The position numbers were made by a program, and so were the translations under genes. Below, piece by piece: positions 1-8,836 of a DNA stretch of 32,439 bases (positions within the stretch are counted from its first letter, which is position 1; each line of letters opens with the position of its first letter). Source of the stretch: an uncultured Bacteroides sp. (GTDB lineage: Bacteria; Bacteroidota; Bacteroidia; Bacteroidales; Bacteroidaceae); the NCBI GenBank assembly GCA_900546645.1, contig URDR01000032.1, forward strand, positions 1 to 32,439, written 5' to 3'. The notes under the pieces were generated by a model. That model did not search any database. It was not told the DNA's origin and worked only from the letters and a program-made list of their open reading frames with translations.

Positions 1-1
1 G

Positions 2-244
2 AAACTCTATTCGCTCTTGGAAGAAATCAACCGCGAACGCGCCATCGTATTGGTGAGTCACGACATTGGTACGGTACTTCAAAACGTCAAGACCATTGCC
101 TGCGTAAACGGCACACTGGACTATCATCCCGATACAGAAATACCGTCTGAATGGCTGGAAGAACATTTCGGCTGTCCCATTGAACTGCTCGGACACGGAA
201 ACCTGCCTCACCGGGTGCTGAAATGTCATCATACAAAAAACTAA
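2..244 (+). CDS. Metal ABC transporter ATP-binding protein, C-terminal fragment
   Basis: This is the last 80 codons of a gene whose start lies outside the window; the frame is open from base 2. It contains the H-loop of an ABC ATPase (LVSHD), preceded by a segment typical of the helix after the Walker B/D-loop region. The tail has an EEHFGCPIELLGHG-LPHRVL pattern and ends in a His/Cys-rich stretch (KCHH). Such tails are typical of the zinc/manganese (ZnuC-like) group of ABC importers, so a cytoplasmic ATPase powering divalent-metal uptake is the likely role. The Walker A, signature and Walker B motifs are not in view, so the substrate is inferred from the tail only. The downstream gene is convergent. 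Confidence 0.75.
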   Translation, partial: KLYSLLEEINRERAIVLVSHDIGTVLQNVKTIACVNGTLDYHPDTEIPSEWLEEHFGCPIELLGHGNLPHRVLKCHHTKN

Positions 245-292
245 CTTTCCAAAACTCTCTTCTATTGAATCTCTCCATACAGCATAAAAAAA

Positions 293-336
293 GAATCGCA
301 GGGCTTTTCTAATAAATATAAAAGCACCTGCGATTC
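293..336 (-). terminator. Hairpin terminator of the susCD-lipoprotein operon
   Basis: Inverted arms GAATCGCAGG (293-302) and CCTGCGATTC (327-336) continue inward through an A/T-rich part of the stem. On the minus strand the stem is followed by a run of T (complement of the A-run at 286-292), which is the form of an intrinsic terminator for the lipoprotein gene. It lies between two convergent genes and may also stop the ABC transporter transcript, though no T-run follows on the plus strand. Confidence 0.8.
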
Positions 337-353
337 CAATTAAAATATTATGC

Positions 354-941
354 CTATTTAGCAGATTTACCGCAACTCATACAGACATTGATCCCTTTAC
401 TATTGAGAAAGCCGCAAGACTGGCAAGTCCAATGCACTGATTCGCTTCCACCTCCATCAATAATATTACTTTTTGCCTGGAGAGACAAATCACACATTCC
501 CTCATAAGATTCATATTGGGAACCATTTACCTTATCTATTACAATTCTGCCCTCTGCCATTTGATTCTCTCCGGAAAACAAAAACCTAAGACAACAATAG
601 TGTGTACCAGCACGAAGTGTCGTAGTTATTTTCCTGAAATTTTCTCCATTGGAAGGAAACATCACTATATTCCCGAATCTGGCGTCGTATGAAACACCGG
701 GAGTCCCCTGGAAAGCAAATGTAATTGTATATTCCGTATCTTCAGGACAAAAAACCGTTCCTTCAATAGTCGCATTACCATTAATATCTTCATATTTTTT
801 TATGTCAGTAAAAAAAGTTGGCTTCGCTGTTGAGCGAGACTTTATATTATCAGCCATTACTTCCTCCTGAAAATCCTGTTGGCAACTTGAGAGCAAACAA
901 AAAACGCAGAGCAGTAAAGATATATATGCTTTCATTCTCAT
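354..941 (-). CDS. Lipoprotein with C-terminal RanBP2-type zinc finger, third gene of a susCD operon
   Basis: The 195-residue product starts with a lipoprotein signal peptide with lipobox LSSC and Cys20 as the predicted lipidated residue. The following acidic stretch QQDFQEE may favour surface export in Bacteroides. The middle (about 45-160) is beta-rich and matches no family I recognise. The C-terminus fits the RanBP2 zinc-finger pattern W-x-C-x2-C-x3-N-x6-C-x2-C exactly: W171, C173, C176, N180, C187, C190. The gene begins 17 bases after susD and ends at a terminator, so it is the last gene of the operon, where many such loci encode a surface glycan-binding protein. A binding role is inferred from position only. 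Zinc fingers of this kind are unusual on an exported lipoprotein. Confidence 0.8.
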   Translation of the reverse strand: MRMKAYISLLLCVFCLLSSCQQDFQEEVMADNIKSRSTAKPTFFTDIKKYEDINGNATIEGTVFCPEDTEYTITFAFQGTPGVSYDARFGNIVMFPSNGENFRKITTTLRAGTHYCCLRFLFSGENQMAEGRIVIDKVNGSQYESYEGMCDLSLQAKSNIIDGGGSESVHWTCQSCGFLNSKGINVCMSCGKSAK

Positions 942-958
942 AACTCTTACGGTTTAAA

Positions 959-2794
959 TTAATGCAAGATTACTCCCGAATTATCTGTCGGGTTCTGTGT
1001 AAGTTTACATCCGCTGGGGTATGCATCAATAGCACCCTGAGGAATGTAGAATATTACCCGGAAATCTGTAGCAGGAACATCTTCCAATGCCGGATGAGCA
1101 CCCGGATACCGACGGGAAAGCGGTTCACCGTTACGGAACACATCGAAGCTACGTTCTGCCTGGAAAGCCAGCTCCAGCTGACGCTCCTTGTCAATCAACT
1201 CCTGAGCATTGCTTGCATCCAAAGAAGGATAACCCTCTCCCACCGCGCGGCTGCGAATCAGGTTCAAGTCACTCAAGGCGTTTCCGTAGTCGTTTTTCTT
1301 GGCATATGCTTCGGCACGATTCAGGTAAACTTCGTCCAAGCGTGAGATAATCGGCGAATGCAGATGTGATTCTTCACCCTCGAATGAGCATTTGGTGATG
1401 TAGAACCTCGGATAGAAATTATTCAGTTGCATCTGATAGTCAAGTACTCCCTCATAATCTTCTTCAAAAGCATTCTCTCCATCAATACCATACTTGTTTT
1501 TATAGTCTGTTATACGATATTTTTCTTCCGCTTCATCCAATACGGTCAGCTTATAAAATACTGAATCTGGTACTTCGTCCTTATTCTCGTCTTTTCCAGT
1601 AGGCTCTCCGGCATAAAGTCCGTCGCTCTTTTTCTTCAGCCCAAACTGCATATAATTATAGCCGGTGTGGTTTCCGTTTTTGTCGTATTGCTTCTTGATA
1701 AAACGGAATACATCTATATACTTGCCGGTTTTTTCATCCGTTGCATACTGCGGATTAATGAAGTTGGCTCGGATGTCCGAAATCTTCTTCTTGCCCGGTC
1801 GCCAGTCATTGCGTCCGGTTTCATCAAGCAGAGAGAGATATTTGGCGCTGGCATACATTTCTCCCCAGCCCATGCCGCCTACTACTCCATACATACCTCC
1901 AATACCGTAATAATGGTCGAAGCCTGAAAATTCGGAAGCCACTCGCTTCACCACAAAGATATCCTCCTTATTATTTTCGGGCACGATGGTATTGCTCTTT
2001 CCATAATCTGCCGGCGAAAGCAGCGCATAATCAGGATTGTTTATCACTTCCGTGGCAAAATGAATAACTGAGTCAGCATATACCGTATTCGGGTTGTCGT
2101 AAGTGCCGCTCATGTAGAGATAAACGCGCGAAAGCATAGCTTGAGCAGCTGCCTTCGAGGCATAAGCCGGCCCGTTATTTTCGGTCAGCATTTCTTCTGC
2201 TTTCCGCAAGTCTGCAATAGCCTGCTGGTAGCATTCTTTTACCGTAGAGCGGTCGGGGAGCTGGAGGTTATCCATATCATCCGGTGTTCCGTTTACAATG
2301 GGTACACCTAAGTTCTTATCCGGAGCCTGGTAGTACGGACGGCCGAAAGCACGGGTCAGATAAAAATACATCATGCCGCGGATGTAGTAACATTCGCCCA
2401 ATTTATTGTCTATTTCCGCACTCTGCCCGGCTTCAATCATGTTAATGATATTCGATGCCTGGGCTATCGCCTTATAGCCGAAATTCCAAAAATCATTCAA
2501 GCGATAATTGTTTGGCGTACGGCTAAAGGAAATGAATTCATAAAACGCATCGGTAGAAGTATTGCGAATCATTATGTTGTCACCGGCATATTCGCCTAAT
2601 CGGTGCATCGGGTCCGACCAGGTTTTCAGCTGCGCGTATGCTCCGCGCATCAATCCGTCAAGCGAAGTCATCGGGTCACCGGTAATCTGTTCTGCCGACA
2701 TACTTCCATTGGGCAACCGTTCGATATCGCAGGAAGTCAGCGTTCCGCACAAAGCGGCTGCCGATAACAAAGAAAGAGTAATTATCTTTTTCAT
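959..2794 (-). CDS. SusD/RagB family nutrient-binding outer-membrane lipoprotein
   Basis: The 611-residue protein has a lipoprotein signal with the acceptor Cys22 in TLTSC. SusD-family features follow: an N-terminal DGLMRGAYAQLKTW region, TPR-like helices (YYIRGMMYFYLTRAFGRPYY; AAAQAMLSRVYLYMSG) and the C-terminal block EVYLNRAEAYAKKNDYGNALSDLNLIRSRA, then ERQLELAFQAERSFDVFRNG. Family members sit as lids on SusC barrels at the cell surface and capture oligosaccharides or other nutrients. The gene starts 12 bases after the susC stop codon, so the two are co-transcribed and presumably form one complex. No glycosidase lies in this operon, so the substrate cannot be named. Length is somewhat above the usual 500-600 residues. 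Confidence 0.93.
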   Translation of the reverse strand: MKKIITLSLLSAAALCGTLTSCDIERLPNGSMSAEQITGDPMTSLDGLMRGAYAQLKTWSDPMHRLGEYAGDNIMIRNTSTDAFYEFISFSRTPNNYRLNDFWNFGYKAIAQASNIINMIEAGQSAEIDNKLGECYYIRGMMYFYLTRAFGRPYYQAPDKNLGVPIVNGTPDDMDNLQLPDRSTVKECYQQAIADLRKAEEMLTENNGPAYASKAAAQAMLSRVYLYMSGTYDNPNTVYADSVIHFATEVINNPDYALLSPADYGKSNTIVPENNKEDIFVVKRVASEFSGFDHYYGIGGMYGVVGGMGWGEMYASAKYLSLLDETGRNDWRPGKKKISDIRANFINPQYATDEKTGKYIDVFRFIKKQYDKNGNHTGYNYMQFGLKKKSDGLYAGEPTGKDENKDEVPDSVFYKLTVLDEAEEKYRITDYKNKYGIDGENAFEEDYEGVLDYQMQLNNFYPRFYITKCSFEGEESHLHSPIISRLDEVYLNRAEAYAKKNDYGNALSDLNLIRSRAVGEGYPSLDASNAQELIDKERQLELAFQAERSFDVFRNGEPLSRRYPGAHPALEDVPATDFRVIFYIPQGAIDAYPSGCKLTQNPTDNSGVILH

Positions 2795-2806
2795 ACTATA
2801 TACTGA

Positions 2807-5800
2807 TTAAAAGGTTAGGTTTATACCAAACATAAACTTACGGACAGAGGGATATACACTCGGTCCTGTAGATCCAAGCACACTTCCATTGCTGGCGGGA
2901 ATTTCCGGATCAACACCCGAATAACCGGTCAGGGTAAACAGGTTTTCTCCTGTAAAGAAGATGCGCATATTCTGGATGTAATACTTAGGTAGTGATAGAT
3001 TATATCCCAGAGTCAAGGTACGGAGCTTCAAGAAATCACTGTCTTCCAGATAGCGGGTGGAAGCTGAGTTCGAGTTATTCTTATTGCCGTAATAAGCAGC
3101 CGGATGGGTAGCGATGTCACCAGGTTTCTGCCAACGGCTCCAGCCGTCCTGCAACTTCATCTGGTTACGGTCGGTATAGGCTCCGTCTGAATCGTATTCC
3201 AAACGTGAATAGTTGTAAATCTTACCGCCGACGGAATAGCCGAACACGGCACTTAAGTCAATATTCTTCCAGCGTACGGATGTATTGAACCCACCGAATA
3301 TTTTCGGAGAAGAAGACGGACAGATTACACGGTCTGCCTTGGCATAGTCTTCTGTCACCTCACGGCCTATCACATTTCCGCTTTCGTCTTTAACCGACTT
3401 GTACCATTGCGGCGCACCGTTTTCAGGATTTACCCCAGCCCATTCTCTCAGATAAAAACTGTTACTGTCATAACCTTCTTTCAATATAATTTCCGCCTCA
3501 CCGGCAATACCAAGGCCTGCACCCTTGACGATTTCCGTATTATTGCCATACAGTTTCTTGATTTTATTCTTGTTATGTCCCAAATTGGCTTCTAGGCTCC
3601 AAGTCCAGTCTTTGGTACGGATAATATCACCGCCAATGGTCAGTTCGATACCCTGATTTGCCATTTCTCCGATATTCAGCCAACGCGAAGTAACTCCCGT
3701 CAAGCCTGATACAGGTACCTGGAACAAAATGTTCGAGGTATATTTATAATAATAATCGAACACGAAGCGCAGGCGGTCGCCGAAGAACGAACCGTCCAGA
3801 CCGACACCGGTGGTATAGGTCTTTTCCCAAGTCAGCCCATCATTACCAATCTGGTTGATCAGCGCACCCGGAATTCCGTCATAATTGCTCGAAACGGAAT
3901 ACAAGTCATATTGCGGATAGAGGTCTGTGGGACGGTTACCTACCGTACCATAGGAAGCTCTCAGTTTCAGGTTGTCCACCCAATCTGCCTTAAACCATTT
4001 CTCGCGATTGATGTTCCATCCGGCACTGACAGAGAAGAAGTTACCATACTTATGGTCGTCACCGAAATTGGAAGCCCCATCACGACGGAATGATACTTGT
4101 GCCAGATAGCGGTTATCGTATGCGTAGTTAGCATTGAATAGGTATGACTGTACAGCCCATTCGTTCAAACTTCCGCCCACTTTCTCGGGAAGTGCCGTTA
4201 CATCCAGTACCTCGAATCCGGGAACAAATCCGGTACCGATGGCCTTGACGGCCTTGGCCTGATAGTCGTTGAACTCGTATGCCAATACTCCATTCAGAGA
4301 ATGATCTCCCCAAGTTTTATTGAAACGGAGTAATTGGTTTGTATAGCGATAAACTGTATTGCTCTGATATTCTTCCAAACGTCCTTTTACTCCTGAAGCT
4401 CCATCTGTACGTGGATCGGAGTAAGCATGGTAATAATAGCTGGTATAACGGAAGTTATTTACAGAAGAAAAAGTCAGCCAGTCGGTAATCCGGATGTCGA
4501 AGTCGAAGTTCCCGGAAAACTCGTAGGTTTTATAATCTGTATGATTTCCGTATGCCAAATCATTCAGATAGTTGGTCGGGGTATTGTTCACCCATCCCTG
4601 ATAGCGGTCGGGCACCAGGTTGCCTTCCTCATCGTAAGGGCTGTCCCACGGAAGCATGGAGTACATAGCTCCCACCGAATACTGGGCATCAGTCACCGTA
4701 CGCATGGCACCCGATACCGAAGGCTTGATGGTCAGCCAGCTGAAAGGTTTGTAGTTGGAACGGTAACGGAAGTTATAGCGTTGCAGGTCGTACCCCTTCA
4801 CGGCACCTTCTTCATCGTAATAGCCCAAAGAGAAATAAGAATTGATTTTTTCGCTTCCTCCCGAAAGCGATACATTATACTCCTGATTCAATCCGGTCTG
4901 TGTGGCAAGCTTCCACCAGTCGAAGTTCGCATTGCGCAGGTCTTCGTTCCAGCGTGGGAAAGAAATGACATCGGCATTCTGGAACGACTTATAGTAATCA
5001 TACAGTTCGGCACCGTCCATCATTTCCAGGTTTCCGTTGTTCAGGCGGCTGAATCCCACCTTGGCAGAAGCATTGACGGTCATCTTTCCGGTCTTTCCGT
5101 TCTTGGTAGTCACCACGATTACACCGTTCGCACCCTGCGAACCATAGATAGCAGTAGAAGCCGCATCCTTCAAGATGGTCATGGTTTCGATGTCGGCAGG
5201 GTTCAGCTGACCTACGCCGTCGCCCACAATCACACCGTCCACTACCCAAAGCGGCTTGTTGCTTCCGTTGATGGAGGTCTTTCCGCGGACTACCACCGCA
5301 CCGCCGGAGCCGGGCTGCCCTGAACCCGGAGCCACGAACACACCCGAAACCTTACCGTTCAGCATGTTTTCCACATTGGCTGTAGTCACGTCTTTCAGCT
5401 TGCTTTCCTTCACCGTCTGGAGCGAACCGGTCAGGCTCTCCTTGCGCTGTGCGGTATAACCCACCACAATCACTTCGTCCAACGTTTCGGTATCTTCCTG
5501 CAACTTGACAGAAAGGTTGGCCTTTGCCGGTATTTCCATGTTTTTGAATCCTATGTATGAAATCTGGAGAATCGCCCCTTCGGGTACGTCTTCCAGTTTG
5601 AAATTTCCATCAATGTCGGTAATGGTTCCGTTGGTAGTTCCCTTGACCAATACATTGGCACCGATAATCGGTTCGCCCATTTTGTCAAAAACCTTTCCGG
5701 TAATCGTCCGGTTTTGCTGTGTGGTAGCCGGAATGACGGCTGAAGAAGTCAGGCTCTCTTCGCCTGAAGCTGTTGCAGAAAGAGGAAGACTTATACCGAT

Positions 5801-5848
5801 AAGCCCAGTCATCAGCAGCAGTTTTCCTTGCCCAGTTCTTGCTTTCAT
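2807..5848 (-). CDS. SusC/RagA family TonB-dependent outer-membrane transporter
   Basis: The 1013-residue barrel protein starts with a signal peptide (KLLLMTGLIGISLPLSATASG). Then come a carboxypeptidase-D-like regulatory domain (about 45-125; TGKVFDKMGEPIIGANVLVKGT, then SYIGFKNMEI), the LDEVIVVGYTAQRKESLTGS segment that opens SusC plugs, a plug domain (about 135-250; VVDGVIVGDG, LKDAASTAIYGSQGANGVIVVTTK) and a 22-strand-type barrel. It ends in LTLGYNLSLP and a terminal aromatic residue, as outer-membrane proteins do. With the SusD partner just downstream it forms a TonB-driven importer. It is the first gene of the operon, with a promoter near 5930-5960. The nearest sensor in the window is 19 kb away, so regulation is not evident locally. 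Confidence 0.95.
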   Translation of the reverse strand: MKARTGQGKLLLMTGLIGISLPLSATASGEESLTSSAVIPATTQQNRTITGKVFDKMGEPIIGANVLVKGTTNGTITDIDGNFKLEDVPEGAILQISYIGFKNMEIPAKANLSVKLQEDTETLDEVIVVGYTAQRKESLTGSLQTVKESKLKDVTTANVENMLNGKVSGVFVAPGSGQPGSGGAVVVRGKTSINGSNKPLWVVDGVIVGDGVGQLNPADIETMTILKDAASTAIYGSQGANGVIVVTTKNGKTGKMTVNASAKVGFSRLNNGNLEMMDGAELYDYYKSFQNADVISFPRWNEDLRNANFDWWKLATQTGLNQEYNVSLSGGSEKINSYFSLGYYDEEGAVKGYDLQRYNFRYRSNYKPFSWLTIKPSVSGAMRTVTDAQYSVGAMYSMLPWDSPYDEEGNLVPDRYQGWVNNTPTNYLNDLAYGNHTDYKTYEFSGNFDFDIRITDWLTFSSVNNFRYTSYYYHAYSDPRTDGASGVKGRLEEYQSNTVYRYTNQLLRFNKTWGDHSLNGVLAYEFNDYQAKAVKAIGTGFVPGFEVLDVTALPEKVGGSLNEWAVQSYLFNANYAYDNRYLAQVSFRRDGASNFGDDHKYGNFFSVSAGWNINREKWFKADWVDNLKLRASYGTVGNRPTDLYPQYDLYSVSSNYDGIPGALINQIGNDGLTWEKTYTTGVGLDGSFFGDRLRFVFDYYYKYTSNILFQVPVSGLTGVTSRWLNIGEMANQGIELTIGGDIIRTKDWTWSLEANLGHNKNKIKKLYGNNTEIVKGAGLGIAGEAEIILKEGYDSNSFYLREWAGVNPENGAPQWYKSVKDESGNVIGREVTEDYAKADRVICPSSSPKIFGGFNTSVRWKNIDLSAVFGYSVGGKIYNYSRLEYDSDGAYTDRNQMKLQDGWSRWQKPGDIATHPAAYYGNKNNSNSASTRYLEDSDFLKLRTLTLGYNLSLPKYYIQNMRIFFTGENLFTLTGYSGVDPEIPASNGSVLGSTGPSVYPSVRKFMFGINLTF

Positions 5849-5880
5849 AGATATTAAGTGTATAGATTAAAGATTCAACT

Positions 5881-5908
5881 TCCTTTCCTTGTTTTATCAA
5901 GAAAAGGA
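5881..5908 (-). other. Stem-loop in the susC 5' leader
   Basis: TCCTTTCCTTG (5881-5891) pairs with CAAGAAAAGGA (5898-5908) around a 6-base loop, with one G-U pair. It lies between the predicted promoter and the susC start, so it would form in the leader RNA. There is no T-run after it on the minus strand, so I do not call it a terminator. A role in translation or RNA stability is possible but not shown. Confidence 0.4.
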
Positions 5909-5929
5909 TGTCTGTTAATTAAAACGGGC

Positions 5930-5960
5930 GAAAGGTAATATAAATATAATTAAAGGCAAA
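5930..5960 (-). promoter_or_regulatory. Putative promoter of the susC operon
   Basis: On the minus strand a TTTG (-33, 5957-5960) is followed after 19 bases by TACCTTTC (-7, 5930-5937), one mismatch from the Bacteroidetes TAnnTTTG box. The predicted transcript start is about 75 bases upstream of susC. Confidence 0.5.
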
Positions 5961-6088
5961 CGAAATTATCAAAAAGTTGATAAAACAATTTGAAATAAGT
6001 ACTTGGTCTAATGTATGATTTCTGTGATGAAGATGGGCATGGCTCTTTCTTCGTTTTTATAGGGTAATATGTAGAAACCAATAAACTT

Positions 6089-6122
6089 TTTGCGAGGTAT
6101 TCAAAAAAACTCTTTATCTTTG
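6089..6122 (+). promoter_or_regulatory. Bacteroidetes-type promoter for the 6142 gene
   Basis: TATCTTTG at 6115-6122 is a perfect -7 box; TTTG at 6089-6092 is a possible -33 box with a 22-base spacer, slightly long. The start codon follows only about 20 bases after the -7 box, giving a very short leader. Confidence 0.55.
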
Positions 6123-6141
6123 CCACATTAAGTGCAAAAAC

Positions 6142-6609
6142 GTGAAACAAAGTATCGTAAAAATAGTATTGTTTGTGGCAGTTATCTTCATCGGACTTCA
6201 GAAGGCGGCTGCTTCTACTTCGTGCTATGATACGTTATCTTCTGCTATGAGCCTGGTAGAACAGAAACAAGCAGAAGAAGCTAGTCAATCACGTGCTTGT
6301 GACAGCGTGAAGAAAACAGATACGCCTTCAAAAATTAACGGGATTAAGGAATGCCTGGATAAACTGGGCGGATTGTTCTGTGACTCCAGAGGGCAAGGTC
6401 TTTCCGGAAGCAGGGACTTATCCAGTAGGCTCCAAAGGCATATTGAGCGCATTCAGAATACTTATTTACGCTTACTCTTATTCTATTGCTCTCTGCGGGA
6501 AGTAGGCCTGCTGAGAGATAAAGAACATCGGTTTCCTGCTACTCTTTGTTTTAACTCTTCTCCCTCATGCAACTATTTTGTATTTGCCTTGAGAGAGATT
6601 CTTATTTAA
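6142..6609 (+). CDS. Unrecognised small exported protein
   Basis: The 155-residue product begins at a GTG codon just downstream of a good promoter; no ATG lies in frame upstream. The first 25 residues form a signal peptide (VKIVLFVAVIFIGLQKAAAS) with a plausible cleavage site after AAA or AAAS. The mature part is polar and Cys-containing (SCYDTL, RACDS, KECLDKLGGLFCDS), with a predicted helix SSRLQRHIERIQNTYLRLLLFYCSLREVGLL. It ends with a PATLCFNSSPSCNYFVFALREILI block. I recognise no domain. The neighbour 240 bases downstream on the same strand is a membrane protein, and the two might be co-transcribed. The GTG start is the least certain point. Confidence 0.55.
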   Translation: MKQSIVKIVLFVAVIFIGLQKAAASTSCYDTLSSAMSLVEQKQAEEASQSRACDSVKKTDTPSKINGIKECLDKLGGLFCDSRGQGLSGSRDLSSRLQRHIERIQNTYLRLLLFYCSLREVGLLRDKEHRFPATLCFNSSPSCNYFVFALREILI

Positions 6610-6846
6610 CCGTTTTATTTTATTTCAGTTTAATTGCTCCGGCGAATGCAGGGAGTAAGGGCTTGTTATGATGATTGCTTGAATCGGTCATACCGCATTG
6701 TTTTATTAGATACCGGAAGCAAAGATCAGTAGCAAGGCTTTATTATGGAGTTGTTCCATAGTTTAGACAACGATTTGGGCAGATAATAATGAAGCGTTAT
6801 CATGCTATATCTGCTCTCATTTTTAATTTTATAAAACGATTATCTC

Positions 6847-7371
6847 ATGGAAACATTAAATTTATCAGAATCTTATCCGAAAAAAGATATACAAAAACGG
6901 AATCATACTTCTATTCTTTTGCTTGCAATGATGTTATTGGTAGCAGGTGTTCTTTTATTTCTGCTTCCTGCCGGCGATTCAGAGTCTAATTGGGATGCGC
7001 TTCGGGTCTGTGTGGGCTGTTTTTCCATTGTATGTGCTTTGTATCTTTTCTTCTTTAAGCGCCAATATCAGGCATACGCGCCTACCGGAAGTGCTGTATC
7101 AAAGAAACGTGTCATGTGTTCACCCAAACGGCTGGCATCTCTTCAGGCATTTTTATCACAATATAGTCCGCTAAAAGGTACAAGTATCATGGGAGAGAAA
7201 GACCCGGTTTCATTGGTATGGGTTTATTCAAAAGACCAGAAGTATGTTGCTTTTCAGCTCCTGCGTTATGCCTCGTTTCTTTATGAACCTATTTCGGATG
7301 TATATCAGTTGAATGATGATGAGGCTTCTGCTTTTTTGTGTGAGCTGAAAAAAGAAAACTATGAATTTTAA
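6847..7371 (+). CDS. Unrecognised membrane protein with two transmembrane segments
   Basis: This 174-residue protein has a polar N-terminus (about 1-20), two closely spaced membrane helices (about 23-41, TSILLLAMMLLVAGVLLFLL, and 52-69, VCVGCFSIVCALYLFFF), then a basic linker and a soluble C-terminal domain (about 90-174) that is probably cytoplasmic. The C-terminal part contains KYVAFQLLRYASFLYEPISDVYQLNDDEASAFLCELKKE. No catalytic motif or family was recognised. A shorter ORF starting at 6789 in another frame is not preferred because it overlaps this one and lacks membrane or domain character. The gene ends at a strong bidirectional terminator shared with the convergent U32 gene. Confidence 0.65.
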   Translation: METLNLSESYPKKDIQKRNHTSILLLAMMLLVAGVLLFLLPAGDSESNWDALRVCVGCFSIVCALYLFFFKRQYQAYAPTGSAVSKKRVMCSPKRLASLQAFLSQYSPLKGTSIMGEKDPVSLVWVYSKDQKYVAFQLLRYASFLYEPISDVYQLNDDEASAFLCELKKENYEF

Positions 7372-7437
7372 TCAGGTTGGATTGTTGCCTTTCTGCTTAT
7401 AGTACGTGCGTACTCTTTTAGTTCTATTCATAATGAA

Positions 7438-7485
7438 AAAGAGCCATATCCAGATTCATTTGTATGAATCAAAATATGGCTCTTT
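7438..7485. terminator. Bidirectional terminator
   Basis: AAAGAGCCATAT (7438-7449) pairs perfectly with ATATGGCTCTTT (7474-7485), and an inner stem GATTCAT/ATGAATC (7453-7459, 7464-7470) extends it. A/T-rich runs on both outer sides serve as T-tracts in both directions. It separates the convergent genes ending at 7371 and 7499. Confidence 0.85.
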
Positions 7486-7498
7486 ATATTTATAATTC

Positions 7499-8764
7499 TT
7501 ATTGCTTGTTTTTCAGCTCTTCAGCAGAAACGATTCGGTACAGTTTGTCGTTCGGACGGATTTTTTCGGGAACCTTAAAGGAAACGTGTACCCCTTTTTT
7601 CACCACATCAACCGGTTTAAGGTCGACGCGTGCTTCTTCTAAGTTTACATATACCGCTCCAGTGGTAGGTCCGGTAATCAGCAGTTTGTCGCCTACCTTA
7701 ATCTCAGTCGCTTCAATCAAGAACTCAGCCACTCCGATGTTTGAGAAGTATTTGATACCTTTTCCTGCATAAACCTTACGCTCTGTAGCCTCTGAACCAT
7801 AGTTCCGGCTCCATTCACCTAAGCGCTGTCCTAAGTAATAACCGTTCCAGAATCCGCGGTTGAAGACGGTTTTCAAGCGTGTTTCCCAGTCAGCTTTCTT
7901 GTCATCGGTAAAACTTCCGTCAATATACGACTGAATAGCTTCTTTGTAACATTCTACTACGGTTTTTACGTACTCTGGTCCACGGGCACGTCCTTCTATT
8001 TTAAATACACGTACTCCGGCCTCAATCATCTCATCCATGAACTGAATGGTCTTCAAGTCTTTGGGTGACATGATGTATTTGTTATCTACTTCCAGTTCGA
8101 TGTCGCTTTCTTTATCCTTGACGATATATGCACGGCGGCATACCTGCATACATGCTCCCCGGTTAGCAGAAGCGTTCATTTCATTAAGGCTGAGGTAACA
8201 CTTGCCGGAAACAGCCATACATAATGCACCGTGACAGAACATCTCAATACGTACCAGTTCGCCCATCGGACCCTTAATCTGCTGGGTTTGGATGGCGTCA
8301 TAAATTTCGCGTACCTGCTTCAAGTTTAATTCACGTGCCAGCACGACGACATCGGCAAATTGCGAGTAAAATTTCAGGGCTTCTGCATTGCTGATGTTCA
8401 GCTGAGTAGACAAGTGAACTTCTTGACCTACCTGATTACAGTATGCCATTACAGATACGTCGGCTGCAATGACAGCACTGATTCCGGCTTCTTTGGCTGC
8501 ATCTACAATTTTGCGCATCAGTGCAATATCTTCATCATAAATGATGGTGTTGATGGTAAGATAGCTCTTTACGCCATGCTCGTCGCATGTTTTGGCTATT
8601 TCACGTAAGTCATCGATGGTGAATGTGCTTGCTGAGCGTGCGCGCATATTAAGGCTTTCAATACCGAAGTAAATGGAATCGGCTCCGGCATGGAGAGCAG
8701 CAGCCAATGACTCGCGTGAGCCTACGGGAGCCATGATTTCGAAGTCTTTTATAGAGTAATTCAT
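7499..8764 (-). CDS. Peptidase U32 family protein, TrhP/YegQ-like (tRNA uridine hydroxylation)
   Basis: The 421-residue protein has an N-terminal TIM-barrel-like U32 domain (IMAPVGSRESLAAALHAGADSIYFG) and the U32 signature EMFCHGALCMAVSGKCYLS, followed by the Cys-rich RGACMQVCRR. The C-terminus is a small beta domain (about 325-415). Family knowledge: despite the name, YegQ/TrhP-type U32 proteins take part in prephenate-dependent hydroxylation of uridine 34 in tRNA, and RlhA hydroxylates 23S rRNA; the conserved Cys residues relate to an Fe-S cluster. Length and the SPKDL block favour the TrhP-like branch over the longer RlhA. The gene stands alone with its own -7 box (TAACTTTG, 8791-8798). 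Confidence 0.85.
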   Translation of the reverse strand: MNYSIKDFEIMAPVGSRESLAAALHAGADSIYFGIESLNMRARSASTFTIDDLREIAKTCDEHGVKSYLTINTIIYDEDIALMRKIVDAAKEAGISAVIAADVSVMAYCNQVGQEVHLSTQLNISNAEALKFYSQFADVVVLARELNLKQVREIYDAIQTQQIKGPMGELVRIEMFCHGALCMAVSGKCYLSLNEMNASANRGACMQVCRRAYIVKDKESDIELEVDNKYIMSPKDLKTIQFMDEMIEAGVRVFKIEGRARGPEYVKTVVECYKEAIQSYIDGSFTDDKKADWETRLKTVFNRGFWNGYYLGQRLGEWSRNYGSEATERKVYAGKGIKYFSNIGVAEFLIEATEIKVGDKLLITGPTTGAVYVNLEEARVDLKPVDVVKKGVHVSFKVPEKIRPNDKLYRIVSAEELKNKQ

Positions 8765-8790
8765 TTCTTTTTTGGAATTAATTCAGATTG

Positions 8791-8798
8791 CAAAGTTA
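8791..8798 (-). promoter_or_regulatory. -7 promoter box of the U32 gene
   Basis: TAACTTTG on the minus strand matches TAnnTTTG exactly and lies 27 bases upstream of the start codon. No clear -33 element is seen. Confidence 0.5.
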
Positions 8799-8836
8799 CT
8801 GATTTTTTTTGTTTTTTGAGGCTTTACAGGTTAAAG

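Noticed and set aside
4427..5323. Long open frame (298 codons) on the plus strand opposite susC
   Set aside because: It lies wholly antisense to a well-supported SusC gene, has no domain, signal peptide or promoter, and follows from the codon bias of the real gene.
6789..6989. 66-codon frame overlapping the start of the 6847 gene
   Set aside because: It is in a different frame from the membrane protein, which has clear helices and length; the short frame has no such support.
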